The position numbers were made by a program, and so were the translations under genes. The notes under the pieces were generated by a model that ran no database searches, was not told the origin of the DNA, and was given only the letters and a program-made list of their open reading frames with translations. This document shows positions 9,289-18,343 of a DNA stretch of 35,931 nt, piece by piece (the stretch's first letter is position 1; each line of letters begins with the position of its first letter). Location: the NCBI GenBank assembly GCA_014189685.1, contig DVAB01000016.1, forward strand, positions 1-35,931, given 5' to 3'. The DNA is from Candidatus Naiadarchaeum limnaeum. GTDB taxonomy: Archaea; Undinarchaeota; Undinarchaeia; Undinarchaeales; Naiadarchaeaceae.

Positions 9289-9300
9289 TTTTTATAAAAT
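9289..9300 (-). promoter_or_regulatory. putative TATA box for the glycan operon
   Basis: Minus strand ATTTTATAAAAA about 35 nt upstream of the remnant ATG. Confidence 0.45.
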
Positions 9301-9323
9301 TTAGTGTATTTAAAGCTTCTGAA

Positions 9324-9668
9324 TTACAAATAAGGATTGTCAGATTTCTTCTCTTCTTTCTTTTCAGGGGCTAAATATGGATTTACTGGAGGAGCTGTTG
9401 GTGCAGGAGTAACAGGTTTTGGAGCTGCTGGCTGCACTGGAGCAAGGAAATAAGAAGCGGTTTTTTCCCCTGCCTTGCGAATAACTTTTCTTTCGTTTTG
9501 CAAAGTCTGCAAAATTGATGCAACTAATTGCTTGTCAGCGTATCTTGGGCCTTTTGAGCGGGTCTTTCCAGTAATCAATTCAACATTTCTTGCAGTGTTT
9601 CCATCTTTTGCCCCCAAATCGCGCAAAGCGTCGAGAACAATTTTTTTGTCGTTTTCACTGATAGCCAT
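9324..9668 (-). CDS. small basic wHTH-like protein with Ala/Pro-rich linker and C-terminal NPYL...NPYL tail
   Basis: Helical N-terminal ~70 aa (ENDKKIVLDALRDLGAKDGNTARNVELITG...YADKQLVASILQTLQNERKVIRKA) then PAAPKPVTPAPTAPPVNPYLAPEKKEEKKSDNPYL. Confidence 0.6.
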   Translation of the reverse strand: MAISENDKKIVLDALRDLGAKDGNTARNVELITGKTRSKGPRYADKQLVASILQTLQNERKVIRKAGEKTASYFLAPVQPAAPKPVTPAPTAPPVNPYLAPEKKEEKKSDNPYL

Positions 9669-9761
9669 TTTTACCCCTAAAAGTTAAATTTTGACTCTAA
9701 ACGAGTGCAGTAAGAATGTGCAAAGGGGTATTTAAATATTTATTTTTATATCTTATAGCCG

Positions 9762-10505
9762 CTATTTTTGCGGCTTTTCTAAGTTCTTAATCTTTCCAAA
9801 ATACTTAATTTCGTCTGGTGCAGCAACCACAAATACTTCAAAGTTTTTTAGATTTAAGTCTTCTAAAAATTCAGAAATAACTTCTTCACGCAAAATATCT
9901 GTGCCCTCTGTTACTAAACAAAAAGAGGGCTGCACAATTAGGTTTTTTCGTTTCCAACTTCCTTTTAAAAAACATTTGTATTTTTCTGTTATTATTCCAT
10001 CTGTTAGGCTAACTGCAGGATGCTCGTTTCCAATAATAATTGTTTTTGCGTCTGAAAGGCGTTTATCCTTTTTTGGAATTATATGACCGTGAGTTATGAA
10101 AATATTTTTGCTTGGAGAAAATCCTATTTTTTCAAATTGAACATTTCTTTTATTTGTTATTCTGTCTAAAATTATATCGTGATTGCCTTTTATTACAATA
10201 ATTTTTTCACAGTGAATTGAGAGAATATCAATTAGTTCTAAAATTTCATCCCATTCTTGATTTGAAATCCTTCCGAATTCGTGCTTTAGGTCGCCGTTTA
10301 TTACAATATACTTAAAAGTTGGATATTCCTGAAAAATTCTTTCAAGCCTTGCTTTTATTTCATTAAATTGGAATGGTGGAACTAAAATTCCGCGCATATG
10401 CAGTTCTTTTTCATAGCCGAGATGGAGGTCGCTGATTATAAAGGTGTTTTCTTTTTGTAAATAGATTCCCAAATCCAATGCTTCAACTTCAGGCAGCAAT
10501 TTCAT
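9762..10505 (-). CDS. metallophosphoesterase (SbcD/MJ0037-like), Lhr-linked
   Basis: [37 protein letters not shown]. Start probably at MKLLPEVE (10505); the listed ORF extends to 10556. Overlaps the lhr 3' end. Confidence 0.88.
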   Translation of the reverse strand: MKLLPEVEALDLGIYLQKENTFIISDLHLGYEKELHMRGILVPPFQFNEIKARLERIFQEYPTFKYIVINGDLKHEFGRISNQEWDEILELIDILSIHCEKIIVIKGNHDIILDRITNKRNVQFEKIGFSPSKNIFITHGHIIPKKDKRLSDAKTIIIGNEHPAVSLTDGIITEKYKCFLKGSWKRKNLIVQPSFCLVTEGTDILREEVISEFLEDLNLKNFEVFVVAAPDEIKYFGKIKNLEKPQK

Positions 10506-13092
10506 ACGGCTCAATCTGCTTAAGTATCGCTTTATGCATTCTTCTAACAAACTCAAGCTTGTCCTCCATTTTTAGTATATCCAAATAACCGCGCGCAATT
10601 AAATTAAGCGCAAATGGGCTTGGAATTTCTGTTGCGATTACATGTATCTTAATTTTTCCAGACTTAATTTCAGAAAGAACTTTTTCAGTTCTCTTTATGT
10701 CCATTAAGTCCTCAAGAACTTCGCGCCGGGCTTCTTCTAGAATCGGAAACTTGTCACTTATCCTTTTAACTGAGGACAATAAAATTTGCGCACCCATTTG
10801 CTGGCGGCCAACAGATTTTCTATGGCCTTTATAACTGCGGAGAATCATAAGAGATCGCATAGCACAGTGCCTGAACCTGCGCTTTAAAATTTCTGTTTGA
10901 TCTATTGCGCGCTTTAAAAGTTCGCGGAGATGTTCGGGCTTTAGACTTTGAAAAGCGCGAAGGACTTGCATCTTTTGGCTTTCAGAGGTTAAGTAGAAAC
11001 CATTATCAGTTAAAGCAATTGCAACATTTTTATTCCTAGATATTCTGGAGATCTCATAAGCAATTGCACGCGAAAGAGCATCGTTTACTCTGCGGCCATA
11101 CAAACTATGAAATATTATGAATTTCTTTTCTCCAAAACCTTTGTAAAATTCAACTACAAGTTTTTTATCATTTGGAATTTCTGCAAACAGGAATTGCTCG
11201 CGGAAATATTCGTAGATTGAGTTAGCAGAGTTTTCATCAACATAGAGATATTCATGAATAAACTTTACAATTTCAGCCTTTGAACGCTTTTCTTTAAAAA
11301 GCTCCTCTAGTTTTCTTCTGAATTTTTGGATTTCAATTGCAACATCAAAATTTAATGGAAGCATTTCTGAGAACCAGCTCGGAACAGTTGGAAGGGTGTG
11401 CGGCATCGGAGTAACTTGCACAGTCATCCCGCGCGCAAAGTTAAAGCGGTAAGTTTTTCCACCTAGAACAAATATATCTCCTTTTTTTAAGCGCTCCAAA
11501 AAACCTTCATCAAGCATTCCTATGCGCTCTTCTCCAAATTTTACTTCTAAATAGGATTCCTCAGGAATTGTTCCAATATTAGTGCTATAAATTACACGGG
11601 CAATTTTTGAGCGGCGACCAAGCATTTTTGTTACAGGATCATACCAGATTTTTGCATAAACAGAGCGCTGCTCTAGGCTAACATATTCGCCTGCAAGATA
11701 TTTCAGAACAGATTCAAATTGTTCCCAGGAGAGGTCTTTGTAACAATAGCTGCGGCGAATTAAATCAAGAGCAGTTTCAGCGTGCTGCTTGTTTTCAATA
11801 GCAAGGCCATAGATGTGCTGAACAATTACATCAAGGCAGTTTTGCGGGATGTCAATATTGTCAATTTTATTTTCATATGCGTTTTTCAGCATAACTGCGC
11901 ACTCAACTAAGTCATCTCTATCCAAAACAATAAATCTGCCTTTAATTTTATCATGGAGTTTGTGTCCGGAGCGGCCGCATCTCTGCAAAGCACGAGCTGT
12001 TGATTTTGGGCTTCCTAATAGAATAACCAGATCAATATATCCTATGTCAATTCCAAGCTCAAGGGAAGTAGAGCAGACAACAACTTTAAGCTCGCCTTTT
12101 CTCAGTTTGTTTTCAAGATCAAGCCTGTGCTCTCTTGAAAGTGAAGAATGGTGCGCGCCAATGTTTTCCAGGTATTTTTTTGGATATTTGGTTTTCAAGT
12201 GATGAACAACTCGCTCAGTAGCTGAGCGGGTATTTGTAAAAATAAGAGTTGTTTTATGCTCTTGGATTAGATCGTCCAGAAGTTTGTATAATGAATTGTG
12301 CAGCTCTTCTTGAGTAGCATTAATTATGCTTGGAACTGGGCACAAAACTTTTAGATCAAATTCTTTAATAAGTTGGACATCAACAATTTTACAATCTCTT
12401 GGGGAACCATTTTGAAAGCCAACTAAGAATTTTGCAACCTCTTCAAGAGGCGCAACAGTTGCGCTCAAGCCTATCCTAGTAAAAGGGCCAGAAACATTTT
12501 GCAATCTTTCTAGAGAAACCGAAAGGTGAACCCCGCGCTTGTTTGGAGCTAATGCGTGCACTTCATCAATAATAACCCATTGCACATCTGTTAAGAGTTT
12601 TTTAAATTTTGGAGCAACTAAAACTATTCCAAGGCTTTCAGGAGTTGTAATTAAGATATGTGGCGGCTTTACAAGCATTTTTTGCCTTTCAGAAGTTGTT
12701 GTGTCTCCTGTACGCACTGCAACTCTAATTCCAAGATCTTTTCCTGCAAGTTTTTCAATTTCCTCAAGAGGATTTTTTAAATTAACCTCAATATCCCTAG
12801 AGAGTGCCCTGAGTGGAGAAATATAAACACAATAAGTTTTGTCTTCCAGTTTTCCCTGTTTTGAAAGAGAGACAAGCTCGCTAATTATAGATAGAAAAGC
12901 AGAAAGTGTTTTCCCAGAGCCTGTGGGCGCTGAGATAAGTGTATTCTCTTTTTTGTGAATAGAAATAACAGAATATTTTTGCGGCGGGGCGAAAGTTTTG
13001 AATTTTTGCTTAAACCATTTTACAATTAGACTGTCCAGTACCTCGAAGATACTCTCGTCTGCATATTCCTTAGTAAGATACTGTATTGTCAC
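10489..13092 (-). CDS. lhr: Lhr-type superfamily 2 ATP-dependent helicase
   Basis: [70 protein letters not shown]. Confidence 0.95.
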   Translation of the reverse strand: MTIQYLTKEYADESIFEVLDSLIVKWFKQKFKTFAPPQKYSVISIHKKENTLISAPTGSGKTLSAFLSIISELVSLSKQGKLEDKTYCVYISPLRALSRDIEVNLKNPLEEIEKLAGKDLGIRVAVRTGDTTTSERQKMLVKPPHILITTPESLGIVLVAPKFKKLLTDVQWVIIDEVHALAPNKRGVHLSVSLERLQNVSGPFTRIGLSATVAPLEEVAKFLVGFQNGSPRDCKIVDVQLIKEFDLKVLCPVPSIINATQEELHNSLYKLLDDLIQEHKTTLIFTNTRSATERVVHHLKTKYPKKYLENIGAHHSSLSREHRLDLENKLRKGELKVVVCSTSLELGIDIGYIDLVILLGSPKSTARALQRCGRSGHKLHDKIKGRFIVLDRDDLVECAVMLKNAYENKIDNIDIPQNCLDVIVQHIYGLAIENKQHAETALDLIRRSYCYKDLSWEQFESVLKYLAGEYVSLEQRSVYAKIWYDPVTKMLGRRSKIARVIYSTNIGTIPEESYLEVKFGEERIGMLDEGFLERLKKGDIFVLGGKTYRFNFARGMTVQVTPMPHTLPTVPSWFSEMLPLNFDVAIEIQKFRRKLEELFKEKRSKAEIVKFIHEYLYVDENSANSIYEYFREQFLFAEIPNDKKLVVEFYKGFGEKKFIIFHSLYGRRVNDALSRAIAYEISRISRNKNVAIALTDNGFYLTSESQKMQVLRAFQSLKPEHLRELLKRAIDQTEILKRRFRHCAMRSLMILRSYKGHRKSVGRQQMGAQILLSSVKRISDKFPILEEARREVLEDLMDIKRTEKVLSEIKSGKIKIHVIATEIPSPFALNLIARGYLDILKMEDKLEFVRRMHKAILKQIEPYEIAA

Positions 13093-13180
13093 TAGGATAG
13101 TGCTAGCTACAATTCTATGCGAATTGAAAACCAGCGATTAGCTTTATAACCAGGAGAATTATATATTTTTCGAGGCTGGG

Positions 13181-14107
13181 ATGGATATTTATACACATAA
13201 GAAAGGAATTGGCTTTGTAAAATCAAAAAAGATAAGCCCGCGCTCTGAAAATTGGGTTGATCTAGTTAGCCCAACTGAAACAGAATTGAAGGAAATATCG
13301 AAAAAATTTAAAATACCACTCTTTTTATTAAAAAGAGAAAAAAGACCGCATAGGCCAAAGTTTGAGAATTTTAAAAAGTTTGTTGCGTTTAATTTTAAGA
13401 AGGTAAAATTTAATAAGGAGATTTCAACGCAGCATGTGACATTTATTTTTGCAGAAAGGTATCTGATAACAATACACTCTGGACTTCAAGAATTGTCTGA
13501 ATTAAAGAAAAAAATAAATAAAAAGGATTTTGAAGTAAGACATGTAACAGATAGCGATTATTTGCTCTATTTAATGCTTGAGGATTTAATTGAGAGTTTT
13601 TTCCCAATACTTGAGAAAATTGATGCAAAAATAGAAAAGCTACAGAGAGTGGTTTTTGATGAAGTTGGCCAAGCTGTGCTCGAGGAAATTTTTGAGCTGC
13701 GGCAAATTGTTTTTGAGCTGCATAAAATTCTGGCAGCTGAGAGAGAAGTTTTATTGTTCCTGCATGAGGGGGTGCCTGGGATAAAAGACAAAAATGTTAT
13801 GTATTTTAAGGATTTGTACAACCATCTTTTGCAGATCACTGATGAGGAGGAAATAGCGCGCGAGGTTTTGGGAAATACTGCTGAAACTTATGTTTCAGTG
13901 ACTAATAACAGAATACAAGATGCCACGAAAGTTCTCACTGTTATTGCAACAATTCTTCTTCCTATGACTGTTATAACTGGAATATATGGAATGAATGTAA
14001 GTTTCCCTGAGGCAAAAGTTCCTGGATTTTATTATGCGATTCTTGGAATTCTTGCAATGAGTGGGTTAGGTACTTATCTATATTTCAAAAGAAAGGGTTG
14101 GGCTTAA
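13181..14107 (+). CDS. corA: CorA-family Mg2+/Co2+ transporter
   Basis: C-terminal TVIATILLPMTVITGIYGMNVSFPE with the YGMN signature, then a second TM segment. Confidence 0.92.
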   Translation: MDIYTHKKGIGFVKSKKISPRSENWVDLVSPTETELKEISKKFKIPLFLLKREKRPHRPKFENFKKFVAFNFKKVKFNKEISTQHVTFIFAERYLITIHSGLQELSELKKKINKKDFEVRHVTDSDYLLYLMLEDLIESFFPILEKIDAKIEKLQRVVFDEVGQAVLEEIFELRQIVFELHKILAAEREVLLFLHEGVPGIKDKNVMYFKDLYNHLLQITDEEEIAREVLGNTAETYVSVTNNRIQDATKVLTVIATILLPMTVITGIYGMNVSFPEAKVPGFYYAILGILAMSGLGTYLYFKRKGWA

Positions 14108-14116
14108 AACTAATTC

Positions 14117-14296
14117 TTGGCACCCTAGAGATGGCCGTAGGCCTATTTAGGGATTGCGAGTTCACAAATTTTCAAATAGACGAGCAATCCCTAATGTAGT
14201 CCCATGGTGCCAGCTGACATTTAAAAGGTTGGCACAAATAAGAAAAAACTTCAGCTGTGAAAGGGAAAAAACCGGCCAAAAGAACAATGGCCGGCC
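14117..14296 (+). ncRNA. candidate structured RNA (three-way-junction module plus two downstream helices)
   Basis: Perfect or near-perfect pairings: 14117-14124 with 14206-14213; 14133-14136/14140-14143 (GGCC-GTA-GGCC); 14147-14157/14184-14194 (TTAGGGATTGC/GCAATCCCTAA, 11 bp); 14211-14217/14251-14257 (CAGCTGA/TCAGCTG); 14272-14277/14289-14294 (CCGGCC/GGCCGG). No ORF of 60 aa or more. Confidence 0.5.
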
Positions 14297-14389
14297 ACCT
14301 CCCAAAGAATATTATAGATAGTTTTAAATGTGTAAATGAATTTACTTCTCCACGCCCCCTTTATTAAATTTGAATTAGGAAAACTCATA

Positions 14390-14398
14390 TTTATATAT
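14390..14398 (+). promoter_or_regulatory. TATA box of the UPF0200 gene
   Basis: tttatatat about 29 nt upstream of ATG 14423; compatible with a leaderless transcript. Confidence 0.5.
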
Positions 14399-14422
14399 TG
14401 CGCAACACATCAAAATTGAAGA

Positions 14423-14983
14423 ATGAAAATTGTTGCTTTTGTCGGAATGCCAGGCAGTGGAAAAACAGTTGCTGCAGATGTGGCGCGAAAATTAAAATTT
14501 CCTGTTATGCGATTGGGGGATTTAACAGATGAGGAATTAAAAGCGCGCGGATTAGAGAGAAATGAGATAAATGAAAGAATTGTGCGCGAGGCTCTGCGCG
14601 CGCAGTATGGAATGGATGTTTATGCAAAAAAGGCCGCAGAAAAAATCGAACCTGTGAATTTTGGAAAAAATTTGGTTGTTTTGGATGGGGTAAAAAGTTT
14701 TGAGGAATATTTATTTCTTAAAAGTAAGTTTGGAAAAGGTTTTGTTGCCGTTTGTATTATCGTTTCGCCTGAAACAAGGCACTCAAGATTGATGAAAAGA
14801 AAAATTCGGCCTTTAAAAAAGCAAGATTGCGTGAGCAGGGATCGGTCTGAATTGGAAAATCTGAATGAGGGAGCAACAATTGCGATGTCAGATGTGTTTA
14901 TTTCAAATGAGGGACTAACAAAAAATGAGTTTCAGACAAAAATTGATGGCTTGCTTAAAAAATCTAGTAGAGAAAAGACTTAA
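14423..14983 (+). CDS. UPF0200-family P-loop nucleotide kinase-like protein
   Basis: MKIVAFVGMPGSGKTVAADVARKLKFPVMRLGDL Walker A; archaeal UPF0200 pattern. Confidence 0.82.
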   Translation: MKIVAFVGMPGSGKTVAADVARKLKFPVMRLGDLTDEELKARGLERNEINERIVREALRAQYGMDVYAKKAAEKIEPVNFGKNLVVLDGVKSFEEYLFLKSKFGKGFVAVCIIVSPETRHSRLMKRKIRPLKKQDCVSRDRSELENLNEGATIAMSDVFISNEGLTKNEFQTKIDGLLKKSSREKT

Positions 14984-15062
14984 ATACTATGCATTTTTAT
15001 AAAAATTAGCGGTTTCGGATATAGATTTGAAACGATAAGCTAAAACTTAGAGGTGTCTAAAA

Positions 15063-15320
15063 ATGGCGCGCGTTCCTTTCAAGGAAATTCAAGGAAAAAC
15101 TGTTGTTTCTGAAGGCGGCCGAATGTTCGGCAAGGTTTTGGATGCAACAGCTGATGTCTCAACTGGCGAGCTCATCAACATGATTGTTGAGCCAACAAAA
15201 TACATAACTGCGCATTTTGAGGATTTGGTTAAAGACAAGCAGGGAAGAATTTTACTCCCGTTCAGTGCAGTGAGCGCAGTTGGGGATTTTGTACTTGTAA
15301 ATGAGGCTGATGTTTTATAA
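15063..15320 (+). CDS. PRC-barrel domain protein
   Basis: 85 aa; PFKEIQGKTVVSEGGRMFGKVLDATADVSTGELINMIVEP...LLPFSAVSAVGDFVLV. Confidence 0.8.
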   Translation: MARVPFKEIQGKTVVSEGGRMFGKVLDATADVSTGELINMIVEPTKYITAHFEDLVKDKQGRILLPFSAVSAVGDFVLVNEADVL

Positions 15321-15360
15321 GCGGCGTAAAATTTAAAAGAGACGCCGCATTTTTATTTTT
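15321..15360 (+). terminator. hairpin plus U-tract, intrinsic-terminator-like
   Basis: GCGGCGT (15321-15327) / ACGCCGC (15342-15348), then tttttattttt directly after the PRC-barrel stop. Confidence 0.55.
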
Positions 15361-15365
15361 ATGTC

Positions 15366-15752
15366 ATGAAGATCAGCGTTAGTTCTAGGTCAAGAGTTGA
15401 TTTGATTGATGTTACAGGGGAAGTTGAAAAAAATCTAAAAATTAAAGAGGGAATAGTTGTTGTTTACACTCCACACACAACCTGCGGGCTTTTTATAAAT
15501 GAATATGATTCTGGATTGAAAAAGGATATCGTAAAACTTTTGGAAAAATTAGTTCCGCAAGGAGCAGGATGGGCACACGATCCTGAGGAAGGAAATGCTG
15601 ATTCGCATATGCGCTCGATTTTATTGGGACATTCAGTAGTTGTTCCAGTTGATAATGGAAAACTGCAATTAGGAACTTGGCAATCAATATTTTTTGCAGA
15701 GCTTTTTGGGCCGCGCACTAGGGAAGTTATTATAAAAGAGATAAAAGGCTAG
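15366..15752 (+). CDS. YjbQ/UPF0047 family protein
   Basis: VYTPHTTCGLFINEYDSGLKKDI...HDPEEGNADSHMRSILLGHSVVVPVDNGKLQLGTWQSIFFAELFGPRTREV. Confidence 0.92.
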   Translation: MKISVSSRSRVDLIDVTGEVEKNLKIKEGIVVVYTPHTTCGLFINEYDSGLKKDIVKLLEKLVPQGAGWAHDPEEGNADSHMRSILLGHSVVVPVDNGKLQLGTWQSIFFAELFGPRTREVIIKEIKG

Positions 15753-16132
15753 AACCCAAAAGCCTCATCTATTCTTTGCTTTAAAGTTTCTTTTGGAACT
15801 GCTCCGATTGAATTCCCAGCAACAACTCCATCTTTGAAAAATATCAAGTTTGGAATTGACATGACTCCATAACTTGCTGCAAGTTCTTCTCTTTTTTGGG
15901 TTTCAGGATCTTCTCCGCCTAATTCATCCAGTTGGACTTTTACAAATTTTACTTCCCCAGAGTATTCTTTTGCAAGATCTTCCAAAGTTGGAGCAATCAT
16001 TGTACAGGGCCCGCACCAGCTTGCCCAGAAATCAACAACAACTGGAATTTTTGAATTGATAACTTCTTTATCAAAATCTGAGCTCCCTATGTGCAATGGA
16101 TGCGTTCCTGTTGTTTGCTTCTTTTCTACCAT
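15749..16132 (-). CDS. trx: thioredoxin
   Basis: VVVDFWASWCGPCTMIAPTLEDLAKEY, SYGVMSIPNLIFFKDG. Stop overlaps the convergent yjbQ stop. Confidence 0.93.
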   Translation of the reverse strand: MVEKKQTTGTHPLHIGSSDFDKEVINSKIPVVVDFWASWCGPCTMIAPTLEDLAKEYSGEVKFVKVQLDELGGEDPETQKREELAASYGVMSIPNLIFFKDGVVAGNSIGAVPKETLKQRIDEAFGF

Positions 16133-16187
16133 AGCTCTGAATTATCATATAGCATACTTTTTAAAGTTTATGCCTATAGTTAAGACT

Positions 16188-16739
16188 ATGCGCACGTTTA
16201 TTGCAGTTGAATTGAGTGAGGAACAAAAAAATAAGTTATTAGAGCTCCAGCAAGCCATAAAAAAGGTGGGAATGCAGGCAAAATTTGTAGAAAAAGAAAA
16301 CATACACATAACTTTAAAGTTTTTGGGCGAGATAGAACAAAAAGATTTGGATATTATAAAAGATAGCATTGAAGAGGCTGTTCAGGGAATAAAAAGTTTT
16401 CAAATTTCAATTAAAGGCGTCGGGGCTTTCCCCAGCTTGGCAAGACCTCGAGTTATATGGGCAGATGTTGAAGATGGAAAAGATGAGTTAATTGAATTAG
16501 CAAACAGAATTGATGAAAAAGTTGTCCTGCGCGAATTTGATAAAAAGCCGTTTTCTCCCCACATAACAGTTGCGCGATTAAAAACTCCAAAGCACATAGC
16601 TGCGCTTGCTGAAATTGAGCGCGATTATGAGGAGTTTGAATTTGGAAAAATAACTGTAAGCGAAGTTAAAATTAAAGAAAGTGAATTAACTCCAAAGGGG
16701 CCGATTTATAGAGATTTAATTTTCTTTGGATTAGAGTAA
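16188..16739 (+). CDS. thpR: RNA 2',3'-cyclic phosphodiesterase (ThpR/LigT)
   Basis: MRTFIAVELSEEQ; two HxT motifs, HITLKFLGEI and HITVARL. The listed ORF extends upstream to 16056 in frame. Confidence 0.93.
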   Translation: MRTFIAVELSEEQKNKLLELQQAIKKVGMQAKFVEKENIHITLKFLGEIEQKDLDIIKDSIEEAVQGIKSFQISIKGVGAFPSLARPRVIWADVEDGKDELIELANRIDEKVVLREFDKKPFSPHITVARLKTPKHIAALAEIERDYEEFEFGKITVSEVKIKESELTPKGPIYRDLIFFGLE

Positions 16740-16772
16740 AAGTTTATTAAGTAAAGAGTAGACAGAAAAGAT

Positions 16773-17201
16773 ATGGCATTTGGTCCTAGTAAAAAAGGGG
16801 GCGTAGATAGAATAGCGGATTTAACGAAAGGGGTGAGTGACTATTTTTACGCTAGTATAAAAGATAAAGATCACGGAAAATTGGATGGTGCTATAAGAAC
16901 TTCGGTAATTTTGAAAGGCGAGTACGTTGAATTGTTACAAAAGGAATCAGAGGTTAAAACAATTGCTGGCAAAGCACTTGCGGCAAGCTTACGGGCTGCT
17001 ATAACTGATATCAGCCTAAAAATAGAAGCGCTAAAAGCATTGAGAGAAAACGATCGATTGAATAATTTTGCGATAGCTGCGGAAGAGAGCACAAACGTTC
17101 ATGCATTTGCATTTAGAGCAGAAAATATTCTAGGAAATAAAGAGTGGGGAGAAAAATTAGCAGAATGGTATATGGGAATGCCAACTACGCTTCAAAAGTA
17201 A
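16773..17201 (+). CDS. hypothetical helical protein
   Basis: 142 aa, predominantly helical composition; no family recognised. Confidence 0.55.
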   Translation: MAFGPSKKGGVDRIADLTKGVSDYFYASIKDKDHGKLDGAIRTSVILKGEYVELLQKESEVKTIAGKALAASLRAAITDISLKIEALKALRENDRLNNFAIAAEESTNVHAFAFRAENILGNKEWGEKLAEWYMGMPTTLQK

Positions 17202-18122
17202 TTATTCACAAACAACAATATCTGCCAAATCCTGCCCAAAATCTGCTACTTTTGTAAGATTGTTTATAATCTCAACAGAGCTTGCTTTTGTGCGAACAAT
17301 TTTAAGATTTTGCCTTAATTCGCGCGCTGACATCGCTAAAGACTCATCTTTCTTGAGCAAAGCCTCAAATGCTCTTTTATGTATTTCAAAAGTTTCCTGT
17401 GCGAACTTTTTTAGGTCAGAGAATTTTACGTTTTTTATTTCAATCAACTTTTTTGCGGTGTAAGTCAAATTATCTCCAATTGCTTCGATTATCTTTACAA
17501 CTAATCTGTAATCAACACAATCCAAACTAGTTATTCCCTCCCTGTCCAAAATAGATGGGTTTTGAATTCCGGTTCTAATCTGCCGTACTAAAAGAAAATA
17601 AAGCCGGTTAACTTCGGTATCCCTTTGAATTACATCGCGCAACAAGTGCTTATCTCCTGTTTCTAAGGCAGTTATCAAGTCTTTGTGCATTACAGAAACT
17701 ATCGTGTACATTCTGCGCAAAGTTTTAAGTATTGAAACCTCTTCAGGATCGAGCAAATAATGGACTGTTATTGAATCAGAGGTTTCTTCCATAATTTCAA
17801 GGCCGACTAAACGATTTAGATTTCTCTTAATTTCTGCCTTTTCTTTTTCCTTGAATTTCGTTTTAGATTTTATGCGCAAAATATCGTATCCAAGCAAATA
17901 TTTTTCAATCAAATGTCTGAGCAAACTCTGATCTGCAGTTATCTGGATTTCTCTTGTGCCATCTTCTTTTCTTGAGCCAGGAGTTATTGATATTGAGCCA
18001 TCTTTTTGCTCTTTAATAGTAACAAAGCTCCCTCGGTCTAATCGTTCTCGCTCAATCCATTTTTTAGGCAGACTAACAACATAGGTTGAGCCGCCTGTTT
18101 TTTGTAATTTGCGAAGTTCCAT
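17202..18122 (-). CDS. AbrB/SpoVT-like N-domain + PhoU-like C-domain regulator
   Basis: MELRKLQKTGGSTYVVSLPKKWIERERLDRGSFVTIKEQKDGSISITP followed by a PhoU-like helical region. Start taken at the ATG at 18122. Confidence 0.83.
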   Translation of the reverse strand: MELRKLQKTGGSTYVVSLPKKWIERERLDRGSFVTIKEQKDGSISITPGSRKEDGTREIQITADQSLLRHLIEKYLLGYDILRIKSKTKFKEKEKAEIKRNLNRLVGLEIMEETSDSITVHYLLDPEEVSILKTLRRMYTIVSVMHKDLITALETGDKHLLRDVIQRDTEVNRLYFLLVRQIRTGIQNPSILDREGITSLDCVDYRLVVKIIEAIGDNLTYTAKKLIEIKNVKFSDLKKFAQETFEIHKRAFEALLKKDESLAMSARELRQNLKIVRTKASSVEIINNLTKVADFGQDLADIVVCE

Positions 18123-18138
18123 CTTGAGTGAAACGAAA

Positions 18139-18220
18139 GATGGGAGGACAATGCGAAACCTAAGGTTTCGCATGCGTAAAGGAACTTTGTTCCTTTACGA
18201 GCATTTGCTCCCGAACCATC
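18139..18220 (-). other. multi-hairpin leader upstream of the PhoU-like gene
   Basis: ATGCGAAACC-TAA-GGTTTCGCAT (18151-18173); CGTAAAGGAAC-TTT-GTTCCTTTACG (18175-18199); GAGCA-TT-TGCTC (18199-18210); enclosing GATGG/CCATC (18139-18143/18216-18220). Confidence 0.75.
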
Positions 18221-18343
18221 TCTCCTACCCTATGCTTTTTATTTAACTATATAGAACTATATACTTTTCGTTTTCTGAATAAACTGCTCAAAGTATTAGA
18301 GAGTTAGAAAAATTTTATATGCATTTTTTAAGGTTGAGTCTTC

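Noticed and set aside
9720-9729. GCAAAGGGGT, same as the G-string end of ORB1
   Set aside because: No TTCC dyad arm and no AT-rich partner; a 10-mer match alone is not convincing.
9757-9775. AGCCGC-tattttt-GCGGCT hairpin followed by TTTCT, as a terminator
   Set aside because: The U-tract is on the plus strand where no upstream plus-strand gene ends; it overlaps the minus-strand phosphoesterase stop.
11849-12202. 117-aa plus-strand ORF
   Set aside because: Antisense to lhr; Ser/Leu-rich shadow ORF.
18246-18270. atttaactatatagaactatatac contains the CTATATAG core of the oriC palindrome
   Set aside because: The flanking arms do not match in register (TTATT-nn / nn-AATAA); more likely an ordinary TATA region between the divergent PhoU-like and TctA-like genes.
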